Part shown: piece by piece, positions 6,713 to 15,986 of the stretch | How positions within the stretch are numbered: position 1 is the stretch's first letter | Layout of the letters: each line of letters starts with the position of its first letter | Source of the DNA: JBBRHF01 sp038223055 | GTDB lineage: Bacteria; Actinomycetota; Actinomycetes; JACCUZ01 | Length of the DNA: 23,383 bases | Direction of reading: 5' to 3' | NCBI GenBank assembly: GCA_038223055.1 | Contig: JBBRHF010000052.1 | Span: 1-23,383 of the forward strand | Translations under genes and position numbers: made by a program | Notes under the pieces: model-generated | The model's database searches: none | What the model was told of the DNA's origin: nothing | The model's input: the letters and a program-made list of their open reading frames with translations, nothing else

Positions 6713-8092
6713 TCAGCGATTGGCCGGCCGACGATCCTGGCCGTCGCGGCGGCTGCGGACCATCGTGCGGACCGTGATCGTCAGCGTGACGACCAACCCG
6801 GCGGCGGCGACGCTGAGCCCGAGCCGCCCGTCCAGGGGCAGCGCGATGCCCAGCCCGCCGCCGAGCACCCAGCCGAGCTGGAGCAGGGTCTCGGACCGGG
6901 CGAACGCCGAGGTGCGCACCGCTTCGGGAACGTCGCGCTGCACGATCGCGTCCAGGGACAGCTTGCCCAGCGACTGGGACAGACCTGCAGCGGCGGCCAC
7001 GGACAGGACCGTGGCCAGGCCATAGACCGACGCGCCGGCCACAGCGGCTGCGGTCGCGATGGCGAGTACGACGACGACGACCGCCTCGGGCCCGCGGGTG
7101 CGAAGCCGGGAGCCGATCGTCGTACCCAGCAGGTTGCCCAGCCCCGCACTGCCGGCCACCAGCGCCAGGGCCGCGGTGTTGGTCAGGCCTCCGATCGGGT
7201 GCTCGCGAAGCAAGAAGGCGAGGAACATGGTGAGGAACCCGGAGAAGGCCCGTAGCGCGGCGTTCGCTCGCAGTGCGGTGACCACGGCGGAGCCAACGTC
7301 GGCCTTGCGTGGGATCGGGGCTGTGTCGTCCAGGGACAGCGTGGTCGGCGTCTCTCCCACGGTCGAGTCGACCCGGGCCGGGAGCCGCAGCGCGAGGACC
7401 ATGCCGGCGCCGAACACCAGGAAGGCCGCTCGCAATGTCCACGCCGGACCGATGAGCGCCAGGCCCGCACCGAGGCCGGCGCCGAGCGCGCCAGCCACGA
7501 TCCCGGCCAGCGAGATCCGCGAGTTCGCGGCGACGAGTGTCCCGTCGCGGGGCAGCAGCCGCGGGACGGTCGCCGAGCGAGTGACGCCGTAGGACTTGGA
7601 GGCGACCAGGCAGCCGAAGGCGGCGGGATAGAGGCTCAGGCCCTCCCCGGAGACCGCGCCGGCGAGCACCCAGGCACAGAAGCAGCGGGCCAGGAACGTC
7701 GCCCCGATGGCGTAGCGGCGGCCGTGGCGGACCCGGTCGAGCAGCGGGCCGATGAGCGGGGCCATCACGGCGAACGGGGCCATGGTGATCAGCAGGTAGA
7801 GGGCGACCCGGCCGCGGGCCTCCCCGGTCGGCACCGAGAAGAACAGCGTGTTGGCCAGCGCGACGGTGATCAGCGCGTCGCCCGCGGTGTTGACGGCGTG
7901 CAGCTCGATCAGCCGACCCAGGCCCGACTCGCCAGCCCCGCCCGCGTGGGTGATGCGCCGCACCCGACGGGCCGTGCCGAGGGCCGCCGAGCGGGTGTGG
8001 ACGGCAGCGCTGCGCCCGCCTCGGGCGGCACCGCGGGAGAGCGCGGAGAGCCGCTCGGTGCGCGTCGTACGCTCCTGCTCGGTGCCGCTCAT
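6713..8092 (-). CDS. MFS transporter (Rv0876c-like position)
   Basis: The 459-residue protein starts MSGTEQERTTRTERLSALSR. About 60 hydrophilic basic residues come first, followed by around 12 membrane helices beginning at LIELHAVNTAGDALITVALA. A short basic loop (PLLDRVRHGRRYA) sits where the MFS A-motif lies after helix 2. A cytoplasmic loop around residues 240-270 (LDDTAPIPRKADVG) separates the two halves. The substrate cannot be told from sequence. The gene is divergent from the DUF3027 gene with a 57-base gap, the same arrangement I recall for Rv0876c/Rv0877 in M. tuberculosis. CAAGAT lies six bases before the ATG, a weak leaderless -10 match. A Val-rich helix at VVVVVLAIATAAAVAGA is unremarkable. 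Confidence 0.88.
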   Translation of the reverse strand: MSGTEQERTTRTERLSALSRGAARGGRSAAVHTRSAALGTARRVRRITHAGGAGESGLGRLIELHAVNTAGDALITVALANTLFFSVPTGEARGRVALYLLITMAPFAVMAPLIGPLLDRVRHGRRYAIGATFLARCFCAWVLAGAVSGEGLSLYPAAFGCLVASKSYGVTRSATVPRLLPRDGTLVAANSRISLAGIVAGALGAGLGAGLALIGPAWTLRAAFLVFGAGMVLALRLPARVDSTVGETPTTLSLDDTAPIPRKADVGSAVVTALRANAALRAFSGFLTMFLAFLLREHPIGGLTNTAALALVAGSAGLGNLLGTTIGSRLRTRGPEAVVVVVLAIATAAAVAGASVYGLATVLSVAAAAGLSQSLGKLSLDAIVQRDVPEAVRTSAFARSETLLQLGWVLGGGLGIALPLDGRLGLSVAAAGLVVTLTITVRTMVRSRRDGQDRRPANR

Positions 8093-8149
8093 GGGTCCAT
8101 CTTGCCGTCGGTTAGCGCCCGGGCCCGGCGTGGGGGAGAATCACCGCTC

Positions 8150-9037
8150 GTGAGTACGTCGACCGCACGCCGCCCCGCCACCGACGCCGTGCTCTCCGCT
8201 GCGCAGGACATCGCGCTTCGAGCCGCGGCCGAGGTCGCCTTCCCGGACCCGGTCGGGGAACACCTGGGCGTCCAGGTCGAGGGTGAGCGGCTGCTGACCC
8301 ACCTGTTCGCGTGCCCGACCCCGGCCTACCGCGGCTGGCAGTGGGCGGTCACGGTCGCCCGGATCGCGCGCAGCAAGCGGGTCACGGTCGTCGAGGTCGT
8401 GCTGCTGCCGGGACCTGATGCCTTGCTCCCGCCCGCGTGGCTGCCGTGGAGCGCGCGCCTGCAGGCGGGTGACCTCGGGGTCGGAGACCTGCTGCCCACC
8501 GACGCTGACGACGAGCGGCTCGAGCCGGGCTACGGCCAGACCGGTCGGTCCCAGGACGACGCCGGCTCGAACGGATCTGAGGACTCTGAGCTGTCGACCG
8601 AGGCGCTGCTCGACGAGGCCGTGGACCGGGTCGCCCGCTGGGAGCTCGGGCTGGGCCGGGTGAGGGTGCTGTCCTCGATCGGCCGGGACGACGCGATCGA
8701 CCGGTGGTACTCCGGCGAACACGGCCCGACCGCGCCGCTGGCCGAGGCGGCTCCGGCGCACTGCTCCACCTGCGGTTTCCTGCTGCTGATGGCCGGCACG
8801 ATGCGCCAGGTCTTCGGGGTCTGCGCCAACGAGTTCTCGCCCAGCGACGGGCGCGTCGTCTCCTACGACCACGGCTGCGGGGCGCACTCCGAAGTCGCCG
8901 TGCTGCCCGGCCCCGTCGAGATCACCGCGCCGTACGTCGACGAGGCGGCCTACGACGTCGTGGCGCTGCATCCCATCGTGCACGCGCCCGGCTCGGTGGA
9001 CGACGCCGAGGCCGCCGAGGACCTCGGCCACTCCTGA
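8150..9037 (+). CDS. DUF3027 family protein with Cys/His zinc-ribbon-like motif
   Basis: GTG at 8150 follows GGGGGAGAA (8132-8140), giving 295 residues starting MSTSTARRPATDAVLSAAQD. The N-terminal half contains the DUF3027 signature GWQWAVTVARIARSKRVTVV and the proline-rich LLPPAWLPWSARLQAGDLGV. An acidic linker (about residues 120-145) follows. The C-terminal half has CSTCGFLLLMAGTMRQVFGV and then CAN and DHGCGAHSE, a set of Cys and His residues that could bind one Zn. The family has no proven function. It appears conserved in actinobacteria (Rv0877 in M. tuberculosis, from memory). Here the next gene starts 17 bases later and encodes a GHKL ATPase, so the two are probably co-transcribed. 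Confidence 0.88.
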   Translation: MSTSTARRPATDAVLSAAQDIALRAAAEVAFPDPVGEHLGVQVEGERLLTHLFACPTPAYRGWQWAVTVARIARSKRVTVVEVVLLPGPDALLPPAWLPWSARLQAGDLGVGDLLPTDADDERLEPGYGQTGRSQDDAGSNGSEDSELSTEALLDEAVDRVARWELGLGRVRVLSSIGRDDAIDRWYSGEHGPTAPLAEAAPAHCSTCGFLLLMAGTMRQVFGVCANEFSPSDGRVVSYDHGCGAHSEVAVLPGPVEITAPYVDEAAYDVVALHPIVHAPGSVDDAEAAEDLGHS

Positions 9038-9054
9038 GCGCAGGGGTTGCCGTC

Positions 9055-12027
9055 GTGGCTGACCCGTTCGGGACGGCTGCGATCCGCGCGCGCGTGCTAG
9101 CGGGCTGGGCCGCGTCGCCGGCCCGTTTCCGCGAGGACGCCAACGCCGAGGAGGACCTCGTGCGCGGCGGCTATCGCGACCGGGTGGTCGTGGAGCTCGC
9201 TCAGAACGGCGCCGACGCCGCCCTGCGGGCCGGCGGGCCGGGCCGGCTGTCACTGCGGCTCGCCGGCGACGTCCTGGTGGCGTCCAACACCGGCGCCCCC
9301 CTCGACGCGGCTGCCGTCGAGTCGCTCTCGACGCTGCGGGCCTCAGCCAAGCGTGCCGACGCCGCAGGGACGGTCGGCCGGTTCGGGGTCGGCTTCGCCG
9401 CGGTGCTCGCGGTGTCCGACGACCCATCCATCGCCTCCTCGACGGGTGCCGTGCGCTGGTCGGTGAACGGCGCCCGGGCCAGCGTCCTCGGCCTGCCGTC
9501 CCTCGCGGAGGAGCTCATCGGGCGCCAGGGTCAGGTGCCCTCGCTGCGCCTGCCGTGGCCCGACGACGCCAGCCCCGAGCCGGGCTTTGACACGACCGTG
9601 CGCCTGCCGCTGCGCGACGAGGTTGCCCGCGACCTGACCCGCCGGCTGCTCGAAGAGGTTGACGACGCCCTCCTGATCAGCCGGCCCGCGCTGACCGAGG
9701 TGGCCATCGACGTCGATGGCGTACGACGGGTGCTGGGCGACCCGTCGCGGTGGCTGGTTGTGCGGCGCTCGGGCGGCCTCGACCCGGCGCTGCTGGCCGA
9801 CCGCCCGGTCGAGGAACGCGGGTCCCTCGCCTGGTCCGTAGCCTGGGCGCTGCCGCTGGCCGGGCAGCCGGCGCCGACGACGCTGCACGCGCCGACTCCG
9901 ACCGACGAGCCGCTCGAGCTGCCGGCCATGTTGATTGCCTCCTTCCCGCTCGACCCGTCCCGGCGTCGGGTCGCGCCGGGACGGCTGACCGACTTCCTGG
10001 TCGCCGCCGCGGCGGGTGCCTACGCCGAGCTGGCCGTCGAGAGCGGTGACGGACTCGCCGTGGTTCCGCCGCCTGCTGTCGTCGGGGCGCTGGACTCGGC
10101 GCTGCGCACGGCCGTTGTCGCGGCGCTGGCCGAGGCGCCGGTGCTGTGCGCGGATGACGGCTCCCGGTTGCGGCCTGCCGACGCCGTTGCCGTGGTCGGT
10201 GCCGACGCCTCGCTGCGGGCCGTGCTGGCCGAGGTTCTGTCCGGTCTGGTGGCCGACCACCCGGCCCTGGCCCGGCTGGGCATACGCCGCCTCGAGCTGG
10301 CCGATGTCGTGGACCTGATGTCCGAGCTGCGCCGTCAGCCGTCGTGGTGGCGCCGGCTCTACGACGCGCTGTCCGGGTCCGGCGTCGGGCTCGACGCACT
10401 CGGAGCCCTGCCGGTGCCGCTGGCCGACGGGCGACTGGTGCGGGGGCCGCGGGGAGCTTTGCTGCCTGCCTGGCTCGATGACCGGCCCGACGAACGGCGC
10501 GACGACCAACCCCAAGATCCACGCAGCGACGGCGTGGCTGCCGACCTGTCCGTCCTGGGCCTTCGGCTCGTGCACCCGGCGGCGGTTCACCCCTTGCTGC
10601 GCCGCCTCGGTGCCGCCGAGGCAACCCCGCGCAGCATCCTGGCGGACCCGGCCGTTCGGGCCGCCGTCGAGAACCAGGACGACCAGGGCGACCTCGGCGA
10701 CCTCGACGAGCCCGCCCGGCTCGATGACGTAGCAGCCGCCGTCCTGGGTCTGGTCGCAGCTGCCGGCGCGGAGCCCCAGGAACTGCCCTGGCTCGGCGAT
10801 CTGCTGCTGCGCGATGACCAGGGCGAGCTGGCGGCCGCGCGGGACCTGGTCCTGCCGGGCTCTCTGGTCGACCGGGTCGCCGAGCCGGACGCGCTGGGCC
10901 GCCCGGACCCGCGGCTGCTGGCGCGCTGGCCGGCGTCGGTCCTCACCGCGGTGGGAGTGCTCTCGAACTTCGGCCTGCTGCGGGAGGAGGACGTTTCGGT
11001 CGACGACTCGTGCGAGCACGACCTGCCCGACGAGCTCGACTGGGTCGACGCGGTCCTCGACGCGGTCCCGGCGGGCGACCTGCCGCCCCTTCTGCCCGAG
11101 CTCGTCGCCGTACGCGACCTCGACCTCGTGCGCGCCGACGCGTGGCCGGTGGCGCTGGACGCCTTGGCGCGCGACCCGGCGCTGCGGGCAGCCGTGCTCC
11201 GTCCGGCGCGGGTGCTGCTGGGCGACGGTCGGCTCGCGGACGCACCGTCGTACACCGCCTGGTGGCTCGGTCGCCATGCGCTGCTGGACGGGCGGACGGT
11301 GTCGTCCCTGGTCACGCCGGAGGCGGTCGACCTGTTCGGCGTCTACGACGTGGTGCCGCCGGGTCTAGACACCGCCTTCCTGGCCGCCATCGGGGTGCAG
11401 CCCTCGCTTCGATCGCTGCTGGATGCGCCGGGCGGGCCGGACGACCTGCTGGCGCGCCTCGCCGACGTACGTCGAGTCGTGAGTGCCGACCAGCTGTCCC
11501 GCATCTACCGCGCCCTCGCTGCGGTCGACCCGGACTTGGTGTCGCCGCCGGACCGCGTGCGGGTCGACGAGACGACCAGCGTGGAGGCCAGCCAGGCCAT
11601 GGTCGTCATCGCGCCGCACCACCTGCAGGCCAACTGGACCACGCCGCCCCTGGTCGTGCCGCTGTCGGTGGCCGGCGCGCTGGCGGTGGTCCTGGACGTG
11701 GCCACCTCCGGAGAGTTGCTGGCCGAGGTGGCCGTCGGCGGCATCGACGAGGGAGTGGATCGGCCGGTGCCCGCCGTGGTCGCCCGGCTGCTGGGGGGCG
11801 CGACCCCGGCGACCTGGTGGGAGCACGACGAGCTGATGGTGGGCGACGGCGCGCTCGACTGGTGGGTCTCGGCGGATAGCACGCCGCACGCCTGCACGAT
11901 CGACGGCCTCGCCCGTGCGCTGGCGTGGGCTGCGGGCAGGTGGGAGGCGCGGCTGGTGGTGGCTGCGGTGCTGGCCGACCCGGCTCGGGTGGACGAGCTC
12001 GTGGCCGAGGCGCGGCTGGAGGGCTGA
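9055..12027 (+). CDS. Sacsin/Hsp90-like GHKL ATPase, 990 residues
   Basis: GTG at 9055 gives MADPFGTAAIRARVLAGWAA, then FREDANAEEDLVRGGYRDRV. A Bergerat ATP-binding fold follows: N-box VVELAQNGADAAL (E47, N51, D54), G1-like VASNTGAPLD, and G2 GRFGVGFAA (G108, G111, G113). This is the sacsin-type, Hsp90-related ATPase. The remaining 750 or so residues are Leu/Asp/Ala-rich alpha/beta sequence with no motif I recognise; no HTH, kinase phospho-acceptor His or nuclease motif was seen. The domain layout argues for a chaperone or remodelling ATPase rather than a histidine kinase. It follows DUF3027 directly and converges on DUF2530, with a strong hairpin between. An earlier in-frame start would run through the DUF3027 gene and was rejected. 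Confidence 0.85.
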   Translation: MADPFGTAAIRARVLAGWAASPARFREDANAEEDLVRGGYRDRVVVELAQNGADAALRAGGPGRLSLRLAGDVLVASNTGAPLDAAAVESLSTLRASAKRADAAGTVGRFGVGFAAVLAVSDDPSIASSTGAVRWSVNGARASVLGLPSLAEELIGRQGQVPSLRLPWPDDASPEPGFDTTVRLPLRDEVARDLTRRLLEEVDDALLISRPALTEVAIDVDGVRRVLGDPSRWLVVRRSGGLDPALLADRPVEERGSLAWSVAWALPLAGQPAPTTLHAPTPTDEPLELPAMLIASFPLDPSRRRVAPGRLTDFLVAAAAGAYAELAVESGDGLAVVPPPAVVGALDSALRTAVVAALAEAPVLCADDGSRLRPADAVAVVGADASLRAVLAEVLSGLVADHPALARLGIRRLELADVVDLMSELRRQPSWWRRLYDALSGSGVGLDALGALPVPLADGRLVRGPRGALLPAWLDDRPDERRDDQPQDPRSDGVAADLSVLGLRLVHPAAVHPLLRRLGAAEATPRSILADPAVRAAVENQDDQGDLGDLDEPARLDDVAAAVLGLVAAAGAEPQELPWLGDLLLRDDQGELAAARDLVLPGSLVDRVAEPDALGRPDPRLLARWPASVLTAVGVLSNFGLLREEDVSVDDSCEHDLPDELDWVDAVLDAVPAGDLPPLLPELVAVRDLDLVRADAWPVALDALARDPALRAAVLRPARVLLGDGRLADAPSYTAWWLGRHALLDGRTVSSLVTPEAVDLFGVYDVVPPGLDTAFLAAIGVQPSLRSLLDAPGGPDDLLARLADVRRVVSADQLSRIYRALAAVDPDLVSPPDRVRVDETTSVEASQAMVVIAPHHLQANWTTPPLVVPLSVAGALAVVLDVATSGELLAEVAVGGIDEGVDRPVPAVVARLLGGATPATWWEHDELMVGDGALDWWVSADSTPHACTIDGLARALAWAAGRWEARLVVAAVLADPARVDELVAEARLEG

Positions 12028-12044
12028 GTCTGGCTGACTCTCGG

Positions 12045-12064
12045 CGTTCGCTCCTCAGCGAACG
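12045..12064. terminator. Bidirectional hairpin terminator between the ATPase and DUF2530 genes
   Basis: CGTTCGCT, a four-base loop (CCTC), and AGCGAACG form a perfect 8-bp stem. It lies 17 bases after the ATPase stop codon and holds the stop codon of the convergent DUF2530 gene. No long T-tract is present, as is common in high-GC genomes. Confidence 0.65.
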
Positions 12065-12309
12065 GGTTGCTTCGGGACCGCGTGGCGCCGCTCGGCCCGC
12101 CGGCGCCGGACTTTGCGCACGCCCAGCAGACCTAGGAAGACGCCCGCGAGGCACACCCACGCCCAGCTGTCGTGTCCACGGTCGGCGAGCGCGTCGCGCC
12201 AGACGATGGTGGCGACCAGGGCCACGGCCCAGACGACGGTCCCGGCGGTGACGAACGCCACGTCGTCGGTCTCGAGCGGGGCGGGATCGGGTCGGCGCGG
12301 CACGGGCAT
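12055..12309 (-). CDS. DUF2530 small membrane protein
   Basis: The 84-residue protein starts MPVPRRPDPAPLETDDVAFV, the proline-rich start and ETDDV segment of DUF2530. Two membrane helices follow (about residues 19-36, TAGTVVWAVALVATIVW, and 48-64, WAWVCLAGVFLGLLGV), then an Arg-rich tail. Both ends are probably cytoplasmic. Function is unknown. A -10-like TAGCCT lies six bases before the ATG, so a leaderless start is likely. The neighbour order matches what I recall for Rv0879c next to a MarR gene in M. tuberculosis. Confidence 0.88.
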   Translation of the reverse strand: MPVPRRPDPAPLETDDVAFVTAGTVVWAVALVATIVWRDALADRGHDSWAWVCLAGVFLGLLGVRKVRRRRAERRHAVPKQPVR

Positions 12310-12315
12310 CTGCCC

Positions 12316-12321
12316 AGGCTA
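12316..12321 (-). promoter_or_regulatory. -10 element (TAGCCT) of a leaderless promoter for DUF2530
   Basis: On the minus strand TAGCCT is followed by GGGCAG and the ATG at 12309. It is in the short gap shared with the divergent permease gene. Confidence 0.45.
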
Positions 12322-12374
12322 TGTGCCCCGGCCGGCTGTCGCAGCGGCCGAGCGCGTGGGGGAGACTGTGCGCC

Positions 12375-13823
<1,449 letters not shown>

Positions 13824-13868
13824 TCGAGCCGGCGGCCCCTTCCGCAGGACGGAATCACCATCGTCGGA

Positions 13869-13906
13869 ATATCGTTAGCAGAGGTAATGAGATACGCTCA
13901 CGATAT
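13869..13906 (+). promoter_or_regulatory. Inverted-repeat operator over the marR promoter
   Basis: ATATCGTTAGC (13869-13879) is inverted as GCTCACGATAT (13896-13906), with one mismatch in 11 bp and a 16-base spacer. The right arm covers the end of the -10 element and the ATG. An autoregulatory MarR site is the natural reading. Confidence 0.7.
13893..13898 (+). promoter_or_regulatory. -10 element (TACGCT) of a leaderless promoter for marR
   Basis: TACGCT is followed by six bases and ATG 13905. This choice puts the start 18 bases after the first possible in-frame ATG at 13887. Confidence 0.55.
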
Positions 13907-14336
13907 GCCGACCATGACCGGGACCGCTGCGCTCGCCAGTGAGTTGAGGGTGTCGATCATGCGCCTCGCCCGCCGGCTGCGAGCCGAGCGGGCCGGCCAC
14001 ACCCTGACCCTGACCCAGATCTCCACCCTGGCCTCGCTGGACCAGCACGGCCCCCTCACTCCCAGCGAGCTGGCCGCTCGCGAGCACGTGCAACCGCCGT
14101 CGATGACCCGCGTCCTGCGGGTCCTCGCCGACGGCGGCCTGGTCGAGCGCACGCCGCACCCGAGCGACGGTCGCCAGCATCTGGTGTCGCTGACCGGGCC
14201 CGCCCGCGACCTGCTGCGCGAGGACCGCCGGCGTCGCGAGGCCTGGCTGACGCTTCGTCTGGCCGAGCTCACCCCCGACGAGCGCGAGATCCTGCGCCGG
14301 GCGGTGCCCGTGATCGAGCGGATCACCCGCGGGTGA
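13905..14336 (+). CDS. MarR-family transcriptional regulator (Rv0880-like)
   Basis: The 143-residue protein starts MPTMTGTAALASELRVSIMR. The winged helix is clear: LTLTQISTLASLDQHGPLTP, SELAAREHVQPPSMTRVLRV (helix-turn-helix), then LADGGLVERTPHPSDGRQHL, the wing with the conserved DxR. MarR proteins are dimeric repressors that release DNA on binding small aromatic or drug-like ligands. The stop codon overlaps the start of the next gene, an MFS exporter (GTGA, 14333-14336), so the regulator very likely controls that exporter. Length and position match what I recall for Rv0880. An inverted-repeat operator covers the promoter. Confidence 0.92.
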   Translation: MPTMTGTAALASELRVSIMRLARRLRAERAGHTLTLTQISTLASLDQHGPLTPSELAAREHVQPPSMTRVLRVLADGGLVERTPHPSDGRQHLVSLTGPARDLLREDRRRREAWLTLRLAELTPDEREILRRAVPVIERITRG

Positions 14337-15637
14337 GCCCCACCTTCCGGTCGCTGCGCATCCGCAACTACCGCATCTACGCGGCCGGTGGTGTGGTCTC
14401 CAACATCGGCACCTGGATGCAACGCGTCGCGCAGGACTGGCTGGTGCTGCACCTGTCCGGAGGCAGCGGCGTGGCCCTCGGCGTGACCACCGGCCTGCAG
14501 TTCCTCCCGATGCTGCTCGTCGGCCCCTTCGGCGGGACCCTCGCCGATCGCTACTCCAAGCGCACCATCCTGGTGGCCACGCAGGCGGCGATGGGACTGG
14601 TCGCCGCCGTCCTCGGGCTGCTCGACCTGACCGGCGTCGTGGTCGTCTGGCACGTCTACCTGCTCGCGCTGCTGCTCGGCATCGCGGCGGCCGTCGACGC
14701 GCCCACGCGGCAGTCGTTCGTGGTCGAGATCGTGGGGCGCGACGACCTGCCCAACGCGGTCGGGCTCAACAGCGCATCGTTCAACCTCGGGCGGGTGATC
14801 GGCCCCTCGCTGGCCGGCCTGCTGATCGCCGTGGCAGGAACCGCGCCGGTGTTTCTCATCAACGCCGCGTCGTACGGCGCCATCATCCTGGCTCTGCACG
14901 CGATGCACGTCGACGAGCTGCAGACGCCGCCGCGGGCCGGCCGCGGGGGTGGAAAGGTGCTCGAGGGATTCCGCTACGTGCGCTCGCGCCCCGACCTGCT
15001 GATGGTCATGATCGTGGTGTTCTTCGTCGGCACGTTCGGCCTCAACTTCCAGCTGACCTCGGCCTTGATGGCCACCCAGGTCTTCGACAAGGGAGCCGGC
15101 GCCTACGGCCTGCTCGGTTCCGTGCTGGCCCTGGGCTCGCTGTCCGGGGCACTGCTCGCGGCCCGGCGCGGCCGGCCCCGCCTGCGGCTGGTCATCGGCT
15201 CAGCCGTGGTTTTCGGCGTCATCGAGATCGCCGCCGGTCTGATGCCGACCTACCTCACCTTCCTCGCCCTCCTCATCCCCATGGGCCTGGCCCAGATGAC
15301 CCTGCTCAACTCAGCCAACGCGACCATGCAGCTCGGTGTCGACCCGATGATGCGGGGCCGGGTGATGGCGCTCTACATGGCCGTGCTCATGGGTGGAACT
15401 CCCTTCGGAGCACCCCTCGTCGGCGCGGTAGCCGAGGCGTTCGGGCCGCGCTGGAGCCTCATCCTCGGGGGCATCGTCTCCGCCGGCGCCGCACTCATCG
15501 CCGCCGCCATCTTGGCCCGCCGGGCCGGCCTGCAGGTGGGCGCGGAGCTCGCCAGCCGCCGCAGGGAACGGCGCCGGATCGCACTCGCCCTGGCCCCGGA
15601 TGGCGCCGATCCGGCAGCACACCCGCGTCAGCGATGA
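14333..15637 (+). CDS. MFS exporter (EntS/MFS_3-type), coupled to MarR
   Basis: GTG at 14333 overlaps the marR stop codon. The 434-residue protein starts MSPTFRSLRIRNYRIYAAGG, then VSNIGTWMQRVAQDWLVLHL, the hallmark of the MFS_3 (EntS-like) subgroup. FGGTLADRYSKRTILV is the A-motif loop after helix 2, and DAPTRQSFVVEIVGRDDLPN and NSASFNLGRVIGPSLAGLLI are typical of the following region. The second half has a repeat-like MMRGRVMALYMAVLMGGTPF. About 12 membrane helices are expected. The likely role is efflux of a toxic compound or siderophore-like molecule; the substrate is unknown. The Arg-rich C-terminal tail is cytoplasmic. Confidence 0.92.
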   Translation: MSPTFRSLRIRNYRIYAAGGVVSNIGTWMQRVAQDWLVLHLSGGSGVALGVTTGLQFLPMLLVGPFGGTLADRYSKRTILVATQAAMGLVAAVLGLLDLTGVVVVWHVYLLALLLGIAAAVDAPTRQSFVVEIVGRDDLPNAVGLNSASFNLGRVIGPSLAGLLIAVAGTAPVFLINAASYGAIILALHAMHVDELQTPPRAGRGGGKVLEGFRYVRSRPDLLMVMIVVFFVGTFGLNFQLTSALMATQVFDKGAGAYGLLGSVLALGSLSGALLAARRGRPRLRLVIGSAVVFGVIEIAAGLMPTYLTFLALLIPMGLAQMTLLNSANATMQLGVDPMMRGRVMALYMAVLMGGTPFGAPLVGAVAEAFGPRWSLILGGIVSAGAALIAAAILARRAGLQVGAELASRRRERRRIALALAPDGADPAAHPRQR

Positions 15638-15646
15638 CGGGCGGGG

Positions 15647-15986
15647 TCAGGTCAGGTCGCCGTGGTTGCCTCGGATCCAGGCGATGTGGCCATCGGCCGA
15701 CCGCCGGACGCAATCGCTCGCGCCGGTGTCGATCACGTTGGTGAAGTTGCCGTAGCACCGCGGCTTTTGGCGCCGGCGGCCCAGTGCGCCGCAGTGCTTC
15801 CGGGGGGTCACCGAGCGCCCGGCTCCATTGCACCTGCACGCCGTACATATGCGGGTGGCTCGCCGCAATCGCCCGTACGTCGCCGAGTGCGCGGATCCGC
15901 TGGACCCCCGTCTCGTCGAGCTGATCCTGACGTGCTCTCGCATCCCGGGCAGAGGCCCCACTCGGATCCGCTTCCAGCTCGGCCAT
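15647..15986 (-). pseudogene. Frame-disrupted unrecognised coding fragment after the rhomboid gene
   Basis: From ATG 15986 one frame reads MAELEADPSGASARDARARQ and later VQRIRALGDVRAIAASHPHM then YGVQVQWSRALGD, protein-like in composition. At a run of six C (plus-strand G run 15802-15807) it turns to nonsense. One base less there joins it to a second protein-like frame: CYGNFTNVIDTGASDCVRRS, then ADGHIAWIRGNHGDLT, ending at the TGA at 15647-15649. Together they give about 112 residues with three or four Cys. I do not recognise the family. It may be an independent small gene or the true C-terminus of the rhomboid protein reached after another shift. Confidence 0.4.

Noticed and set aside
8704..9054. 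In-frame N-terminal extension of the GHKL ATPase
   Set aside because: It overlaps the DUF3027 gene completely and reads as Arg-rich nonsense; GTG 9055 begins the conserved part.
9343..11277. 644-codon open frame opposite the GHKL ATPase
   Set aside because: High-GC antisense shadow; no domain, and composition is dominated by Arg, Gly and Gln.
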